A stretch of DNA of 64,000 nucleotides from NCBI GenBank assembly GCA_005784505.1, contig VCAZ01000017.1, positions 2,548,072 to 2,612,071 on the forward strand, written 5' to 3'. The position numbers and the translations under genes were made by a program. The notes under the pieces were generated by a model. It searched no databases, was not told the DNA's origin, and saw nothing but the letters and a program-made list of their open reading frames with translations. Shown piece by piece: positions 36,261-47,237 of the stretch (position 1 is the stretch's first letter; the number at the start of each line of letters is the position of its first letter). This DNA comes from Bagarius yarrelli (lineage: Eukaryota > Chordata > Actinopteri > Siluriformes > Sisoridae).

Positions 36261-36615
36261 AGAGTGCTGAGAGGAAGTGAGGAACAGCTGGGATAATTAT
36301 ACAAGCATGTAGCGTTCTTCATGCCGGTCAGCGGTCCTGCTAGCACAGTTTTCCAGGAATAAATAAACCAATAGCAATAGTGTCTAGATTGGCTGTGCTG
36401 GGTAACGTTTGTAAACACTTAATCCGATGGCTGTCATTTATAACATTAATCAGCATATTCATCGGTTTAGAAAATTTGTTTTTTTTATATTAGAAATAAA
36501 AGATAAATGCTGAAGACAAGATCAGTGCTGTTCAAATGCAGGAGCTGCTGTAAAAAAACATTATACTTATAATAAGCCATATTTGTGCACTATTCTACAC
36601 CGTTATATAGTTTAA
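36261..36615. other. Non-coding, no gene seen
   Basis: AT-rich. Confidence 0.5.
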
Positions 36616-36710
36616 CCCAGTGGTTCTCAATTTATTTTGAATGAATGCCTCCCTAAGTCAAATTGTTCTATTCATCATTTAATCAGACCCCCATGTAATT
36701 GGAGTGAGTG
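36616..36710 (+). mobile_element. hAT-type element end (fragment)
   Basis: 'cagtggttctcaatttatt' is the terminal inverted repeat type of many hAT elements (CAGTGGTTCTCAA), followed by 'agacccccatgtaattgg'. The opposite end is not found nearby. Confidence 0.55.
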
Positions 36711-37051
36711 AAATTACCAGACTTAACAGAAGGTTAGCATAAAATATTGAACAAGTGAGAGTGCTTTGCCTGTTACAATTAGCGTTGATAGAAATATTTT
36801 AATTAATCAGGAAAAGTTTTGTTCTAATTTACCTTACGATCATTAAAATGCAGGGCCACAAAACCTGCTTGTAATACTCTGAACTGACAGTAATAGGGCA
36901 TCAGGATTGAACATGGACCTGATGGGGCAGTGATAGTCGCTGCACTGCAAATGATTGCTATCTTATTAAAAGCCATTTTGTTTGAAATAATCTTTGTACA
37001 CTTGGTTAACTTGGTTAGAATTGTATACTCGTCCAAGAACACGTATCTATT
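36711..37051. other. Non-coding, no gene seen
   Basis: AT-rich. Confidence 0.5.
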
Positions 37052-37225
37052 TACAATTCTGGCATTTAACAGATGTTCTTCTCCAGGGTGTCTCACATTT
37101 ATCTTATTAATACAGTTGAGAGTTATGGACCTCTATAAGGGACAAGCAGAGGTATCCTAGGAATCAAACTCACAACCTTTTTAATCAGCAGTTCCACACT
37201 TTAACCACTGAGCTACTACTTTCCC
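37052..37225 (-). mobile_element. SINE family A, minus strand
   Basis: 'ctggcatttaacagatgttc' tail, body decayed, head 'cactttaaccactgagctac'. Confidence 0.8.
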
Positions 37226-37502
37226 ACTTCTCAACCCAAAACAGCAGTTAATATTGCCTACGCTTTAGTTGGTCTGACTCGACAGAACGAAGTATTGTTT
37301 CACAAATTATCGCAAATGAGTTGATTAAATTCAACACAATGAGCTCTACACTAAGTTTAACACCAGTCATGCTTCTGTCACTGAATTATTACAGTGTACT
37401 GATTATGTCTGCAGAACTTTTGTCCACCTTCCTTTGGCTCCATCAGCATGCCACTGGCTAATAAAAGCTCAGGAAATAACAAAATAATTTAGAAAATAGT
37501 AA
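37226..37502. other. Non-coding, no gene seen
   Basis: No feature recognised. Confidence 0.5.
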
Positions 37503-37823
37503 ACCCATCCATCTATCCATCCATTATCTATACCTGCTTATTCCTATTCAGAAAGACAGGCAGGGGTACATCCTAGAGAGATTGCTAGTCCATGGCAGGG
37601 CCACATACAGACAACAAACAACCACACACACTCAATCCTATGGGAAATTCAGAATCACCAATCGAACGAACATATATGTTTTTGGACACTAGGAGTAAAC
37701 CAGAGAACCCGGAGTAAACCCACACAAACACAGGGAAAACATGCAAACTCCACACAGAAAGACCCCTGCTGGGGATATGAACCTTGAGCCTTCTTGGTGT
37801 GAGGCAACTGTGCTGCCCCAGTA
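37503..37823 (-). mobile_element. SINE family C, minus strand, near full length
   Basis: Read on the minus strand: head 'ggggcagcacagttgcctca', 'gtggagtttgcatgttttcc' region, 'gtgggtttactccgggttc', then a (GGAT)n-like tail at 37503-37525. It pairs with the + copy at 53094-53450. Minus-strand frame 37585-37902 is SINE-derived. Confidence 0.85.
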
Positions 37824-37872
37824 AACAGTAAATAATATAATAAAAATCATTACAGTTTTCTGTAATTTGTTT

Positions 37873-37998
37873 TAATTTGGCAAACGCCCTTATCCGGAGC
37901 AACTTCCATTTATAAGTTCTTATAAAATGGAGTGTCTGAGAGTTAAAGATTTTGCCCAGGGGCTCACCTTATCCACTGAACTATCACTTCCCCATTTT
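37873..37998 (-). mobile_element. SINE family A, minus strand
   Basis: 'ggcaaacgcccttatccgg' tail, 'gcccaggggctcacc' and head 'ccactgaactatcacttccc'. Shortened in the middle. Confidence 0.8.
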
Positions 37999-38004
37999 TG
38001 ACTT

Positions 38005-38085
38005 TTGGCAGACACCTAACTTATTTAGAGCAACTTTTTTTATATTTGTTTTAATCCAAAATCTTAACAACTGAGCTACCACTAG
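38005..38085 (-). mobile_element. SINE family A fragment, minus strand
   Basis: 'ttggcagacacctaactta' tail joined directly to head-side 'aatcttaacaactgagctac', body deleted. Tandem with the preceding copy. Confidence 0.7.
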
Positions 38086-38339
38086 ATTTGTACCCTACTT
38101 TTTTTGTGTATAGGAAAGACATTCTTCTTTTCTTTTTTGCTTTAATAAACAGGATATGTCATCATCAGTGTGACTTATATAAAGCGGAGGAAGCCCTATG
38201 GAATAATTGAGTAATGACAAGCTGTGTGTGTGTGTGTGATGGCTTTGAGGAACGCTTTGATGTGGTCTTCACGTGGAGTCACTTACTGTAACTTACTGTC
38301 CTCAGTGAGTCATCATCCGTAAATGCTAGTGCCAGGAAC
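38086..38339. other. Non-coding, no gene seen
   Basis: Short GT run at 38223-38238. Confidence 0.5.
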
Positions 38340-38720
38340 TGCTGACCGCATCCTATTATGCATCGAAACGCACTGGACACTGGACAAAGGTCTCCTTCCA
38401 TGTCTCTGGAATGGCATTCTGTCTCCGACGTTGCGTGTCGTGAGAGGCAGAGTTGGTGTAGGAGTCGTTAATTAGCATGGCTGCGTCTTGAATAGCCTCG
38501 CATGGCATCTGATGAAAGGTACAATTTATTGAAACAAACTTAATGCGCTTTTCATTGAGGACTTCAGCTTCAAAAACCAGGATTCCTGACACTTGATTAA
38601 TTAAAGAAGATGCCGGAGCCATGCTGTTCCTCCCTAATATCTCCAGAAAAGCACGAACTCTTGCATATTTGTGAAAACTGTTGCAGCAACATCAGCTCAC
38701 TTGTCAAGTTGCCAAGAACA
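38340..38720. other. Candidate conserved non-coding element
   Basis: Repeat-free. Contains 'gagtcgttaattagcatgg' and 'cacttgattaattaaagaag', both with TAATTA homeodomain cores, in balanced sequence. An 88-codon minus-strand frame (38356-38622) has no known domain. Confidence 0.35.
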
Positions 38721-38875
38721 TTAAGCGAAAAAAAAAAATAGGTTTATGGCATAAACGTGTTCTGTGTTGTGCTGATGGGGGAAGTGTATTAATCTGTGGG
38801 AGAATATGACTTGTTTGGTAAATGTGTGTGTCTTTTTACTCATCTTGCTGTGAACCAACTAAGTCAAATTTTAGG

Positions 38876-38933
<58 letters not shown>

Positions 38934-39114
38934 GTCTATCTATCTATTTAACTATTTTTTGATTTACCTGACTGTCTGTCTATTTATTTATTAACCTGTC
39001 TGTCTACCTATAAATCTATATGTCTGGCTGTCTATCTATCTATCTATCTATCTATCTGTCTATCTATCTATTGATTTGACTGGCTATTAATCGATGTGTC
39101 AGTCTGTCTAGCTC

Positions 39115-39149
<35 letters not shown>

Positions 39150-39165
39150 GCCTGTCTGTCCGTCT
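38876..39165. repeat. Compound (CTAT)n/(CTGT)n microsatellite, ~290 bp
   Basis: Several CTAT arrays of up to ten units separated by CTGT runs and decayed segments. Confidence 0.95.
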
Positions 39166-39174
39166 GTCTATTTA

Positions 39175-39560
39175 TTAATTTAATTGAGGGACAATTACAA
39201 GAAACAAGACAGTGAATGTTTGTTCCTCTCTATTCCAGACGTCATATTTTTTCGTGTGTCTATTACATATCCGACATCAAAGACTCAAAAATTGTTTGTG
39301 TCCTCTGTAATTATTAATCTGTCCTGTGACGCAATGTCCCTCAAGGCCGAGATGGACACAAAGCCTGTTTGATTCTTTGATGTCAGGCAAAAATGGAAAG
39401 AATGTCTGAAACGTCTGAACTGTTTAAAAAGAGCGAAGGAGTGAAGAACGCGGTATAAATGCCACGACTTCTTGTGAAAGCAGACGAGAGATAAACTGAA
39501 TGGGATGGTGAGGGGTTGGGGAAAGGTTTTGTGTGTAGTAGATCTCATTATCTTGGCAGA
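39175..39560. other. Candidate conserved non-coding element
   Basis: Repeat-free block: 'aattattaatctgtcctgtg', 'gcaatgtccctcaaggccga'. Overlapping frames 39184-39372 (+) and 39285-39548 (-) are unremarkable. Confidence 0.3.
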
Positions 39561-40005
39561 AATTAGGAAACGTGGTGATTATTTAGTTCTGATGTAAGAA
39601 AAGCTGTGTGTGGGACATTTGAAGCTGTTAACTGAATAACTCGTTTATTTTTAAATGGAGGATAGTGTAGAAAATCAAATGGTTGGCGAGTTCAGTGTTG
39701 ATCAGATTTTAGTAGCTGATCTTATAGCTGTAAAGAATCCGATATGAAATTCTGTAACAACAGGAATATACTTGTAAAATACAGTATAAACCTGGAATTT
39801 TACCATTTTACACAGACAGCCTAAAGTTGTTTTACTGTTTATTGTCATCCACTAAAGTTACCTGTTAACACTTACTTTACTTATAAGCAGCCTCTTCTTT
39901 TCTCCTTTTAACCCGTTAAAACCCATTTGCATGTCTCTGTTTAAGAGCCAATAGAAATGGCTAATGCAATGATACCTTTCGCATACTAAATAAGAGACAT
40001 TACGC
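39561..40005. other. Non-coding, no gene seen
   Basis: AT-rich. Confidence 0.5.
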
Positions 40006-40075
40006 CAGGGCCGGCCCAAGCCGTTAGAGGGCTCTGAGCCAAATTTTATTTTGGGGCCCCTCTGTGCCACCAATA
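40006..40075 (+). mobile_element. MITE end fragment (CAGGGCCGGCCC type)
   Basis: 'cagggccggcccaagcc' through 'attttggggcccctctgtg' is a terminal sequence type of dispersed fish DNA elements. Opposite end not seen. Confidence 0.5.
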
Positions 40076-41078
40076 GGACTAGTTATTGTCAATACTTAAT
40101 CATTTGCACCCTATAAATCTAACACACCCATTATCAATTTTATTTATTGTAGTCGTGTTGCTTACATCATGAAAACATCTCAACTTTTCGGAATGCCCCA
40201 AGTGCACTGTGGGCTTGCTCACATTTACTGTTGCATAAAAACCTAAACAGGAGGAGAAGCTCCTCATCTTTTTTTTTTTCTCTTAGAAATGAATCATGTA
40301 GCAGAGGTGGTGGAAATCCATTGTTGTAATGGCAAGCACAGCTGATGGTTGCTTAGCAACAATGGACACCTCTGGAGCGCAAGTTTTCGAGCACTTCGCA
40401 GAAAAACTGAAATTGGTGCACCTAAAGTTTTCCACATGGGACATGTAAACATCCCATAATACCACCACTTGAATGAAAACACTTATCGTGTTGCTGACTT
40501 ATCAAGCGTTTTAAAATTACATTTTTAAAATGTATTTTATAGCCACAAGTGTAATATAATTAGACAGAACTAATAAAAAATTTGTTATGTCTAGAACTAA
40601 TTAAAAAAAAAAACTAATTTGGATTTATTAGACCTTTAAATGCTTTTAGTCCATTTAGTGGAATGTGTACAGACATAAATACATACAAAATGAGAAATTC
40701 TAAAAGCCCTCAGTGTCATATGAGTTATTAAACATGACGTGAGACATAACAAAGACGCACTATGTGCGTTGTGTCCTTCAACATTCCTGCCGTCAGATAG
40801 CATTGTCACCAATGTAATATTCAACAAGCCACTAAATTTGGTAGAATTTCAATTCTTACCTCACGGGATGCCTGGATAATGTATTGCATCGTTTCGTTTT
40901 ATTCTTCATCAGGTTTTCGTAAAGCTTTGAGCGTCTTACACTTTCTCCACAAAACAATATGTGCTTTTATTTGTATGTACATTGTATTGCTTTTGTGTAT
41001 ATAGTTAGTTTCAATCCTTAACAAGGAATCGATAACACCGCTTCCTATCATCACAGTGCATAATTTATCTACGACTGA
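40076..41078. other. Non-coding, no gene seen
   Basis: T run near 40271-40280. Frames at 40283-40482 and 40636-40827 lack features. Confidence 0.45.
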
Positions 41079-41120
41079 TCTCGCCATGTGACATTTAAAT
41101 GTAAGAGATGCATGGCGAGA
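41079..41120. other. Nested inverted repeat (hairpin/cruciform)
   Basis: Ten-base arms TCTCGCCATG (41079-41088) and CATGGCGAGA (41111-41120) are exact complements. The 22-base spacer holds the perfect 12-base palindrome ACATTTAAATGT (41091-41102). Confidence 0.8.
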
Positions 41121-41330
41121 ACAAAAACCATATGGAGCAGGAAGGCGGCCGTGTGTAGAATTCGTTCCTTCTGTTTGCTGGGATGAAGAAAGATTCATGC
41201 TGGATGAACTCACCCGAACGGCATGACGGCTAAAGCAAAGGCAGATCAATGAATCACGGAGAGACGATAAAAAGTGAGAGAGACAAAGAGAAAAAAAAAA
41301 AAGAGAGAGATTTTGCAAGTTTAAAAAATA
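41121..41330. other. Candidate conserved non-coding element
   Basis: Repeat-free until the AG-rich end ('aggaaggcggccgtgtgtag', 'ctcacccgaacggcatgac'). It adjoins the inverted repeat. Confidence 0.3.
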
Positions 41331-41649
41331 TTCATTGACTTAGAACCTAAAAGAACATTTTTTTTTTCCATCTGTGTCCCGAGAGAGAAAGAGAAAGAGC
41401 GAGAATGAACGAGACAATGAGAAAGAGGAGGCTCTGGTAGCCTCTGGCAGCTTTGTAGCTTCTTGCTGTGCTGTATGTAAATGAACACATGCGTTCATTT
41501 GGGAAATAACAATCACAATGCTCAAGATGAGAGCGCCAAACAACAAAAAAATCCCCACATCTTGCGGCCCCCAAACTGTGGAAAGCGTTGACAAAGGGAA
41601 AGCATGAATAAATCAGCATGGCGAGGATGGAATGAACTTTGACAAACAT

Positions 41650-41666
41650 CAGAGAGAGAGAAAGAG

Positions 41667-41711
<45 letters not shown>
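41650..41711. repeat. (GA)n/(GAAA)n microsatellite
   Basis: GA and GAAA units. A CT-derived Leu-Ser frame on the minus strand is an artefact. Confidence 0.97.
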
Positions 41712-41713
<2 letters not shown>

Positions 41714-42008
41714 TAGCCAAACCTGGATGTAATGAAGTGATTGGGAGGTCACTGTGGATGTTTATTATCCACATAGATGAGAGAGAAATCTGTTTTCTTC
41801 ATGTCATCCTGGAGCTCTCGTTTTTCTACAGAATACTGATTAAAGTCTCCGACGTAATCCTGCACTCTTTCTATTAAAACAAGGAGATTGTGTACGTTTT
41901 CTGCCGAATTGAAACCTTGCACATGTAAACAACTGTATAAAAGCAAGACAGGAAAAAAAATTCAAGGGTCATTGTAGAAATGATGCAGAAACAAGCTGCA
42001 CGTGGGCA

Positions 42009-42034
42009 GGGGGGGTGGGGGGTGGGGCGGGGGG
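42009..42034 (+). other. Strong G-quadruplex motif
   Basis: Four G runs of 7, 6, 4 and 6 separated by single T, T and C: loops of one base, the most stable class of G4-forming sequence. A further GGG lies at 42004-42006. Confidence 0.85.
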
Positions 42035-42589
42035 TTTGCATGTTAGCCATATTTAATTTAAACTACAGTGTTATAATCAGACTACTAACGCAATTTTGGC
42101 GAATTAACAGGATAAGACACAATGAACTGAGTTTTTTTTCCCCCAATAAAACGAACAAACAAAATAAAAACGTATGTTTTTAAATAACATGATGTAATAA
42201 TAAAGTCTAACCTTTAGTCACTTGCCATTTTTTTCCAATATTTTTTTTAGCTGCTTAATACAAGGTCTTAAATTTGTTTTTTGTTTTTTAATCGAACTAA
42301 AATATTTTTCTTGGTTAATAATTTTTTATTTAAAAATTTAAAATTCGAGCTTTTAGTTTATTTTTATTTATTTATATACTTTTACATATAGTTTAATTGT
42401 TTATGTATTTGTTTTCCCTCCTGCTGATACATTTAAACCCAATTTTATTGTATTTCAATTTTTATTTTATTTTTATTCATTTCTTAGAATGTGTATACAA
42501 TTTGCATCAGTATGATGATGTACAGTTAAAAAGCATTTCATTGCATGCCAAATTTTTGTCATTGTTTATCTAACCTATACAATTTTAAT
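42035..42589. other. Very AT-rich non-coding
   Basis: TTTATTT-rich sequence (42250-42480). No gene. Confidence 0.6.
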
Positions 42590-42930
42590 TTGAAATAGAC
42601 AGTCACTCTCATTGACTTCCACTCACTTCCTGTCTGCTTTTTATTTATTATTATTTTAATTCAAACGGCATCGTTACCCTTTGTTTTTTTCTCATGTTGA
42701 TAAATAATTCATCAGCTGGTAATAACGCCCTAATAATGTTGAATGAATCCTGACTGAAAGCCTTCGTTTTCTCCATCCTGGTCCCTGGACTCAAGTATAG
42801 CACCATGTCACGCACATGAAGCAGTGATTTAAACATTATTCATGACTTTGTGGATTAATTCCAGCTGCTGCAGATTTCACTTCCAGAGACGGAGCATAAA
42901 TATGTACTGGGGTTGTGCAGCGGACAGGGA
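42590..42930. other. Candidate conserved non-coding element
   Basis: Repeat-free with 'aataattcatcagctggta', 'ggattaattccagctgctgc' and 'gtcacgcacatgaag'. Homeobox cores and paired E-box-like CAGCTG sites. The 61-codon minus frame has no features. Confidence 0.35.
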
Positions 42931-43737
42931 TGACCAAAAAACCCCTCCTAATCCGATATTACAGTACGATAATCCCCCCAATAGACTCTAGTTGTTGTTT
43001 TTTTTTTTTTACCAGATTTTCCCCCTTAGTGAGTTTTACCTGCTTCAATCTGCTACTTCCAGCTGTTATATCCTAACCTTTTAACCACTGCATGGACTTG
43101 ATGAGGTGGAAACAAATCATTCACAGCTCATTGCTTACCTTCTAATCTACTATACAAGTGATGCTGCCACACAGACACACAATGCCTTTTACACTCTTTT
43201 ATTAGGAAGACGCTTTGATAAGAGTGTCAAATGAGACAGAATTCATTTTATAGAATGAAAAGTCCATGGTTGAGACGTCTTAAGTTCTGTCCCTTACCAA
43301 ATTGTCTATTTAAATTTGATTTCATGAAGTAAACTAAATATCAATGAACTAGTGGTGTACTTTTGTACTAATTGTACTATTAAGAAACATCTTCAGGCTT
43401 CCTTCTTATTATACAACCACAAACCTATGGACAATGCAGGGCAATGTTTGATTTTATGACCCCACAAAGCATAGTGTGGCTGACTAAGACAAAAAATATG
43501 TCTAGTTCATGTACATGATGTAAACTGGATATGAGAGCTTTGGAATACAAGGAACTGTTTTTTTTGTGGCACACAGTTTGTGTGGTTGGATCGAAAGACT
43601 TGGCTGAAACCGAAAGTTTAACATGCATGCTATATAGAAGAGTAGAGACACTTGATTGAATCACGAATGGTATCGTGCATGAGCTCATTGTAGTAGAATA
43701 TATATTTATACTAGATCTTAAAAATGTGATTTTATTA
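42931..43737. other. Non-coding, no gene seen
   Basis: T run near 42999-43010. No gene features. Confidence 0.5.
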
Positions 43738-43905
43738 AGATATTTTGGGGCATCTGCCTTTATTGATAGGGCAGAGGGGGTTGGGACCAGGGGAGACCCG
43801 AGCCAGGGTTGAACTCGGGTTGCCGGAGCGTAACAGCCGGAGCACAACAACAGATGAGTGCTGGCGCCTTAACCCACTACACCATGGCGATGGCCAATAA
43901 ATGTG
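43738..43905 (-). mobile_element. tRNA-derived SINE of another family, minus strand
   Basis: Minus strand: head 'catggtgtagtgggttaagg' (A-box-like), 'gagttcaaccctgg' (B-box-like), then 'ggggcatctgcc' complement at the left. Unlike families A-C it has a long GC-rich segment between the boxes. Confidence 0.6.
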
Positions 43906-44423
43906 ATTCTTCTTTTTAAAGGTGAGTTTTAAAATATTTTTTTCTGGATTTTTTTATGAATAATAATTAGATTAAAGGCAGATTTTAATAAAAAGAAATC
44001 CTATCGACATATCTGTAAAACCTATAAATGATCAATTTGATTGTGGTACAGAACAGCTGTGAGGCCTGTGGAAACTCCAGGCCAAAAAGTGCAGCAGACC
44101 ACCAGGACTGGACTTCCTCAATCCTTCTCAAAATGGGGCAGAATTCGAGAGCCAGTGTCCAGCAGTTGTTGCAGCGTGCCCGCGGTGAGACTTTTTGACC
44201 TGTTTTATCCTCAATCACTGTCAATGGCACCACATGCGCATTCTGTAGCAGGAGACACGGCGCCAGGAGACGCTGACCAGAAGGCAATGGGTGCCAGTGT
44301 GAAGTTTTTAAATGACAGTCCATTCGAGATCATGTTGCTGAGTGGACATCCTTGTATTGTCCTTGTAGTTCTACATTCTAATCAACCTTTTTGATTGGTC
44401 ATAGAAAAAGTGTGAAAAAGTTT
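43906..44423. other. Candidate unique block with long frames on both strands
   Basis: 44041-44394 (+, 117 codons) and 43985-44323 (-, 112 codons) overlap. Neither shows a domain. The DNA is GC-balanced and repeat-free ('gacacggcgccaggagacg', 'gtccattcgagatcatg'), so it may be regulatory or an old dispersed repeat. Confidence 0.3.
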
Positions 44424-44562
44424 GATTAAGATGTTAAACTGATGATCGTAAGATCATAGGTTTTATTCCCAGCACTACCAAGCTGCCACTGCTGGGCCCC
44501 TAAGTCAAACCCTCAACAGCTCATTTGTATTAAATAGAACCCCAAATTGTAAATGTAAATAA
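44424..44562 (+). mobile_element. SINE family A, plus strand
   Basis: 'ttattcccagcactaccaag' and 'ctgccactgctgggcccct' are clear; the tail is decayed. Confidence 0.85.
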
Positions 44563-44887
44563 CTTTGAATGAAAATTCAGTATGCAGTATGATGTATTAA
44601 TCTCTAGGTCAACAGTACTATTTTTTTTTCTCAGAAATTCTCAAAGATTGTGGCACTTCAACTAACAGGAAAAAAAGCCGTCTTTCCTATCTAGTAAATA
44701 TTCCTTTTGCGTCACTTGGCAGCCCGTCCCTTCGCATTTTTATGTAAAGCTAGAAAATGTCCCTTAACTCATTATAAGTGTTAGTCAGCGCCAATCTGCT
44801 AAGTTTGCAGGCCTCATTCGTAGCCCAGCCAGCCTCCTAGAGATTTAATAGCATGTGTCTGTACTAAAGTATTTTAAAAAGCTATGT
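44563..44887. other. Non-coding, no gene seen
   Basis: No features recognised. Confidence 0.5.
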
Positions 44888-45000
44888 CTGACCCCGCTCC
44901 TGGACTCCCGCTCCAGTGCTGAAGCCTAACAAACCCGATCCAGCTAATGAGTGTCTTCAGGAGCATCTGAATATTTAAGCCAGGTGTGTTAGATTAGCGT
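44888..45000 (-). mobile_element. hAT-MITE-like remnant
   Basis: 'cctggactcccgctccagtg' edge and 'ccagctaatgagtgtcttca', 'gccaggtgtgttagattag' match the internal order of the MITE at 47782-47974 and its relatives. Ends are lost; orientation is tentative. Confidence 0.45.
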
Positions 45001-45179
45001 TCGAGTTCAGCCCAGCAGGGTGGCAGGTTCCAGGCAAGTGGGTTCTAAATCATTCTCCTTTTAATGACATTTTGAAAAGAAAGGGAAAAGTATACAATGT
45101 AAAAATGTGTGGGTTTATATACAAAATTTTAAATAGCGTCTTTCATATAGTTTACAAACGTTAATCCACGGCTGTCATG

Positions 45180-45680
45180 CAGGCAGTGTCTCATGCTGCT
45201 CTCTTTCTCTTTGGCGTTTTTCTCCCCCCACTTTGCGTTGTTTTCACGCTGACTTTTTGAGTGAACGCCTCACCGCAGGGGTGCGCCAGAGCGCGCCATG
45301 CCTTCTGATTCATCTTTTCTCTTCTTTTCTATCCTCCTCCCTCCCTCAGACTCTCTGTTCCTCTCCTCAGCCAGAAGGTATACAAAGAGACTAAAAAAGG
45401 GCACCGTCTTATCGGCACGCAGGGATAGGTTTGGACCCTGAAGGCTCTCCCAGCATCTCTGCTCATTGAAAACGTCGGTAGGGAGCTTGACAGGGCCGAA
45501 TATTTGTGCTCTCCTAGTCCTCTTCATCGTCTTCATCCTCCCCTTTCCCCCCACAGAGCTCGGCAGGCCAGCACCGAGCAAGGAGCTGCCGGAATGCCTA
45601 TAATGCTCTGTGGAAACTGTGACTGGATTTGATTTAAATGGTTTCAGATGCTCCTTAGGAGGCACTGGGGAAAAAAAAAC
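45180..45680. other. Candidate conserved non-coding element, longest complex block
   Basis: About 480 bp of GC-balanced, repeat-free DNA with three sub-blocks: 45270-45350, 45400-45510 ('accgtcttatcggcacgc', 'gcttgacagggccgaatat') and 45550-45660 ('tggatttgatttaaatgg'). The minus strand is open for 131 codons (45270-45665). The peptide starts plausibly and has basic Lys/Arg runs, but no domain that I recognise. A regulatory element or non-coding RNA exon is as likely as coding. Confidence 0.4.
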
Positions 45681-46744
45681 AGCTGGTAGCCTTTTTCATT
45701 GATATGCACAAAAGAAAGGCCTTGGTTCCTAAAAGGAAATGGGGAGGGTAAAAAAAAACATGCTACAGAAAACTGATCAAATCTTGAGAACTCAAATGCT
45801 TAGACCTATTTGGTATAGCTTATTATTTCCAATTAGGCTTAGATGACAAATTATGTAAACTAATCCACACCTTTAGATCAGAGAAAACCTTCATGGATAC
45901 AGCTACAACATGCAAAATTCACTGACACAAACAGTGAACAATATTTTCCTACCCGAAAGGTTTACAGGGAAGGATCTTCGTGTATGGAAATAGTTATTCA
46001 GTCACTTGTGGAACTAACAATAACGGTATAGAACAACACACTGGACGGTTGTTTAGGGAACTGAAAAGTATTCTAAGGAAAAGTTTAGCAAATTTTTATT
46101 TTCTTCTCAAATTGGTCAACCACTAGCCAGCATTTCCTGTTACATGACAGCGAACTACAGCCACAACGAAGTGTAGTCTCGTAAAGATTCAGATTTAGAC
46201 TGACGGCCGATGGTCTGGACTACATAGCAGCTTTTGTTTAGATATGAAGCACCAATCACAGTCCTTGTTCTGCGTCATGGTTCGGAGAGTGAAAAAGTCT
46301 GTGTAATGATTCCTTAACAATACCTTTGCTTCAACTATGGAAGTTTTCAAATAATTGTGTAACAAGATGATGTGTGTTACTTCTAAAGGTCTAGTGTCAG
46401 TAGTACTGGAAAGCTACAAATGTGAAATAAGCTCCATCTCGGTTAGTTGTGTGTGTTGGAGTATTCGCTGTAATGTATATAAGCTGTAAAGAGTTTTTAA
46501 TTAGATGAAAATTTGGACAAGACTAGTACAAGATGAGATACTTTTTTTTCTGACGTTAGATACTATAAAATCAAAGGTTTTGTGTTTTTTTCATTTCAGA
46601 AGGTTTTGAAAGACTTTTTATTCTTCACAAGAAAGCTTTGAAGTGTTGCCCCATTTTTTTTGTCATCTTTGTTTTCAATGACCCTAAAATAAAGTTTCTT
46701 TACTTCAATAGATCCTTTTTCTTTTAAGTCCAGGCCACACGATT
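45681..46744. other. Non-coding, no gene seen
   Basis: AT-rich, T-rich toward the right end. Confidence 0.5.
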
Positions 46745-46995
46745 TTCAGAAGTTTCCCAGTACAAAGTTTTGCTCGTTACAGTAGACAAACAGCACGGCT
46801 CGCGCCGTCAGGTCGCCCCGCTGCTCCTTGTCTCTGGGATTTGCAGGTGTTTCCAGTGCTGTGCTTTGAAGTGAATGAGACTCCTCTGAGGGTCGCCATG
46901 TGTTTGGACTTTGCAAAACACAAACACAAAAATTCATTAGATGTCTAATGTGTCGCGCTGCTGCTGGAGTCACGGCTTCAGGGTCGGGCTGGTCG
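46745..46995. other. Candidate conserved non-coding element
   Basis: GC-balanced block with 'gcgccgtcaggtcgccccg' and a 7-bp inverted repeat CATTAGA-TG-TCTAATG at 46935-46950, a possible paired homeodomain site. 75-codon minus frame without features. Confidence 0.35.
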
Positions 46996-47054
46996 AAGAA
47001 ACTTTACCAAAAGCTTAACGGTGTGTAATTTTGTGGAATGATGTACTGAGGCAG

Positions 47055-47237
47055 TGAAAGCTTAGTGGTTTGAGAAATTAGACTGCTGATTGGAAGATTT
47101 TAATTGGACTGCTGATTGGAGGGTTTGATCAAGGCTCAAGCAAGGCTCTCAACCTTCAAATGACTGGGTGGATAAAAGCTAAATAAATGTCAGTCACTCT
47201 GGATAATGGTGTCTACCAAATGGCAGAAATGTAAATA
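47055..47237 (+). mobile_element. SINE family A with partial head duplication
   Basis: 'gactgctgattggaaga' is repeated ('gactgctgattggaggg' 26 bases later), then body and tail 'ctctggataatggtgtct'. Confidence 0.8.

Noticed and set aside
40283..40482. Two overlapping minus-strand frames
   Set aside because: Both short and featureless; no resemblance to each other or to a family.
43425..43850. 141-codon minus-strand frame
   Set aside because: Its start lies in a tRNA-derived SINE, and the rest has no features.
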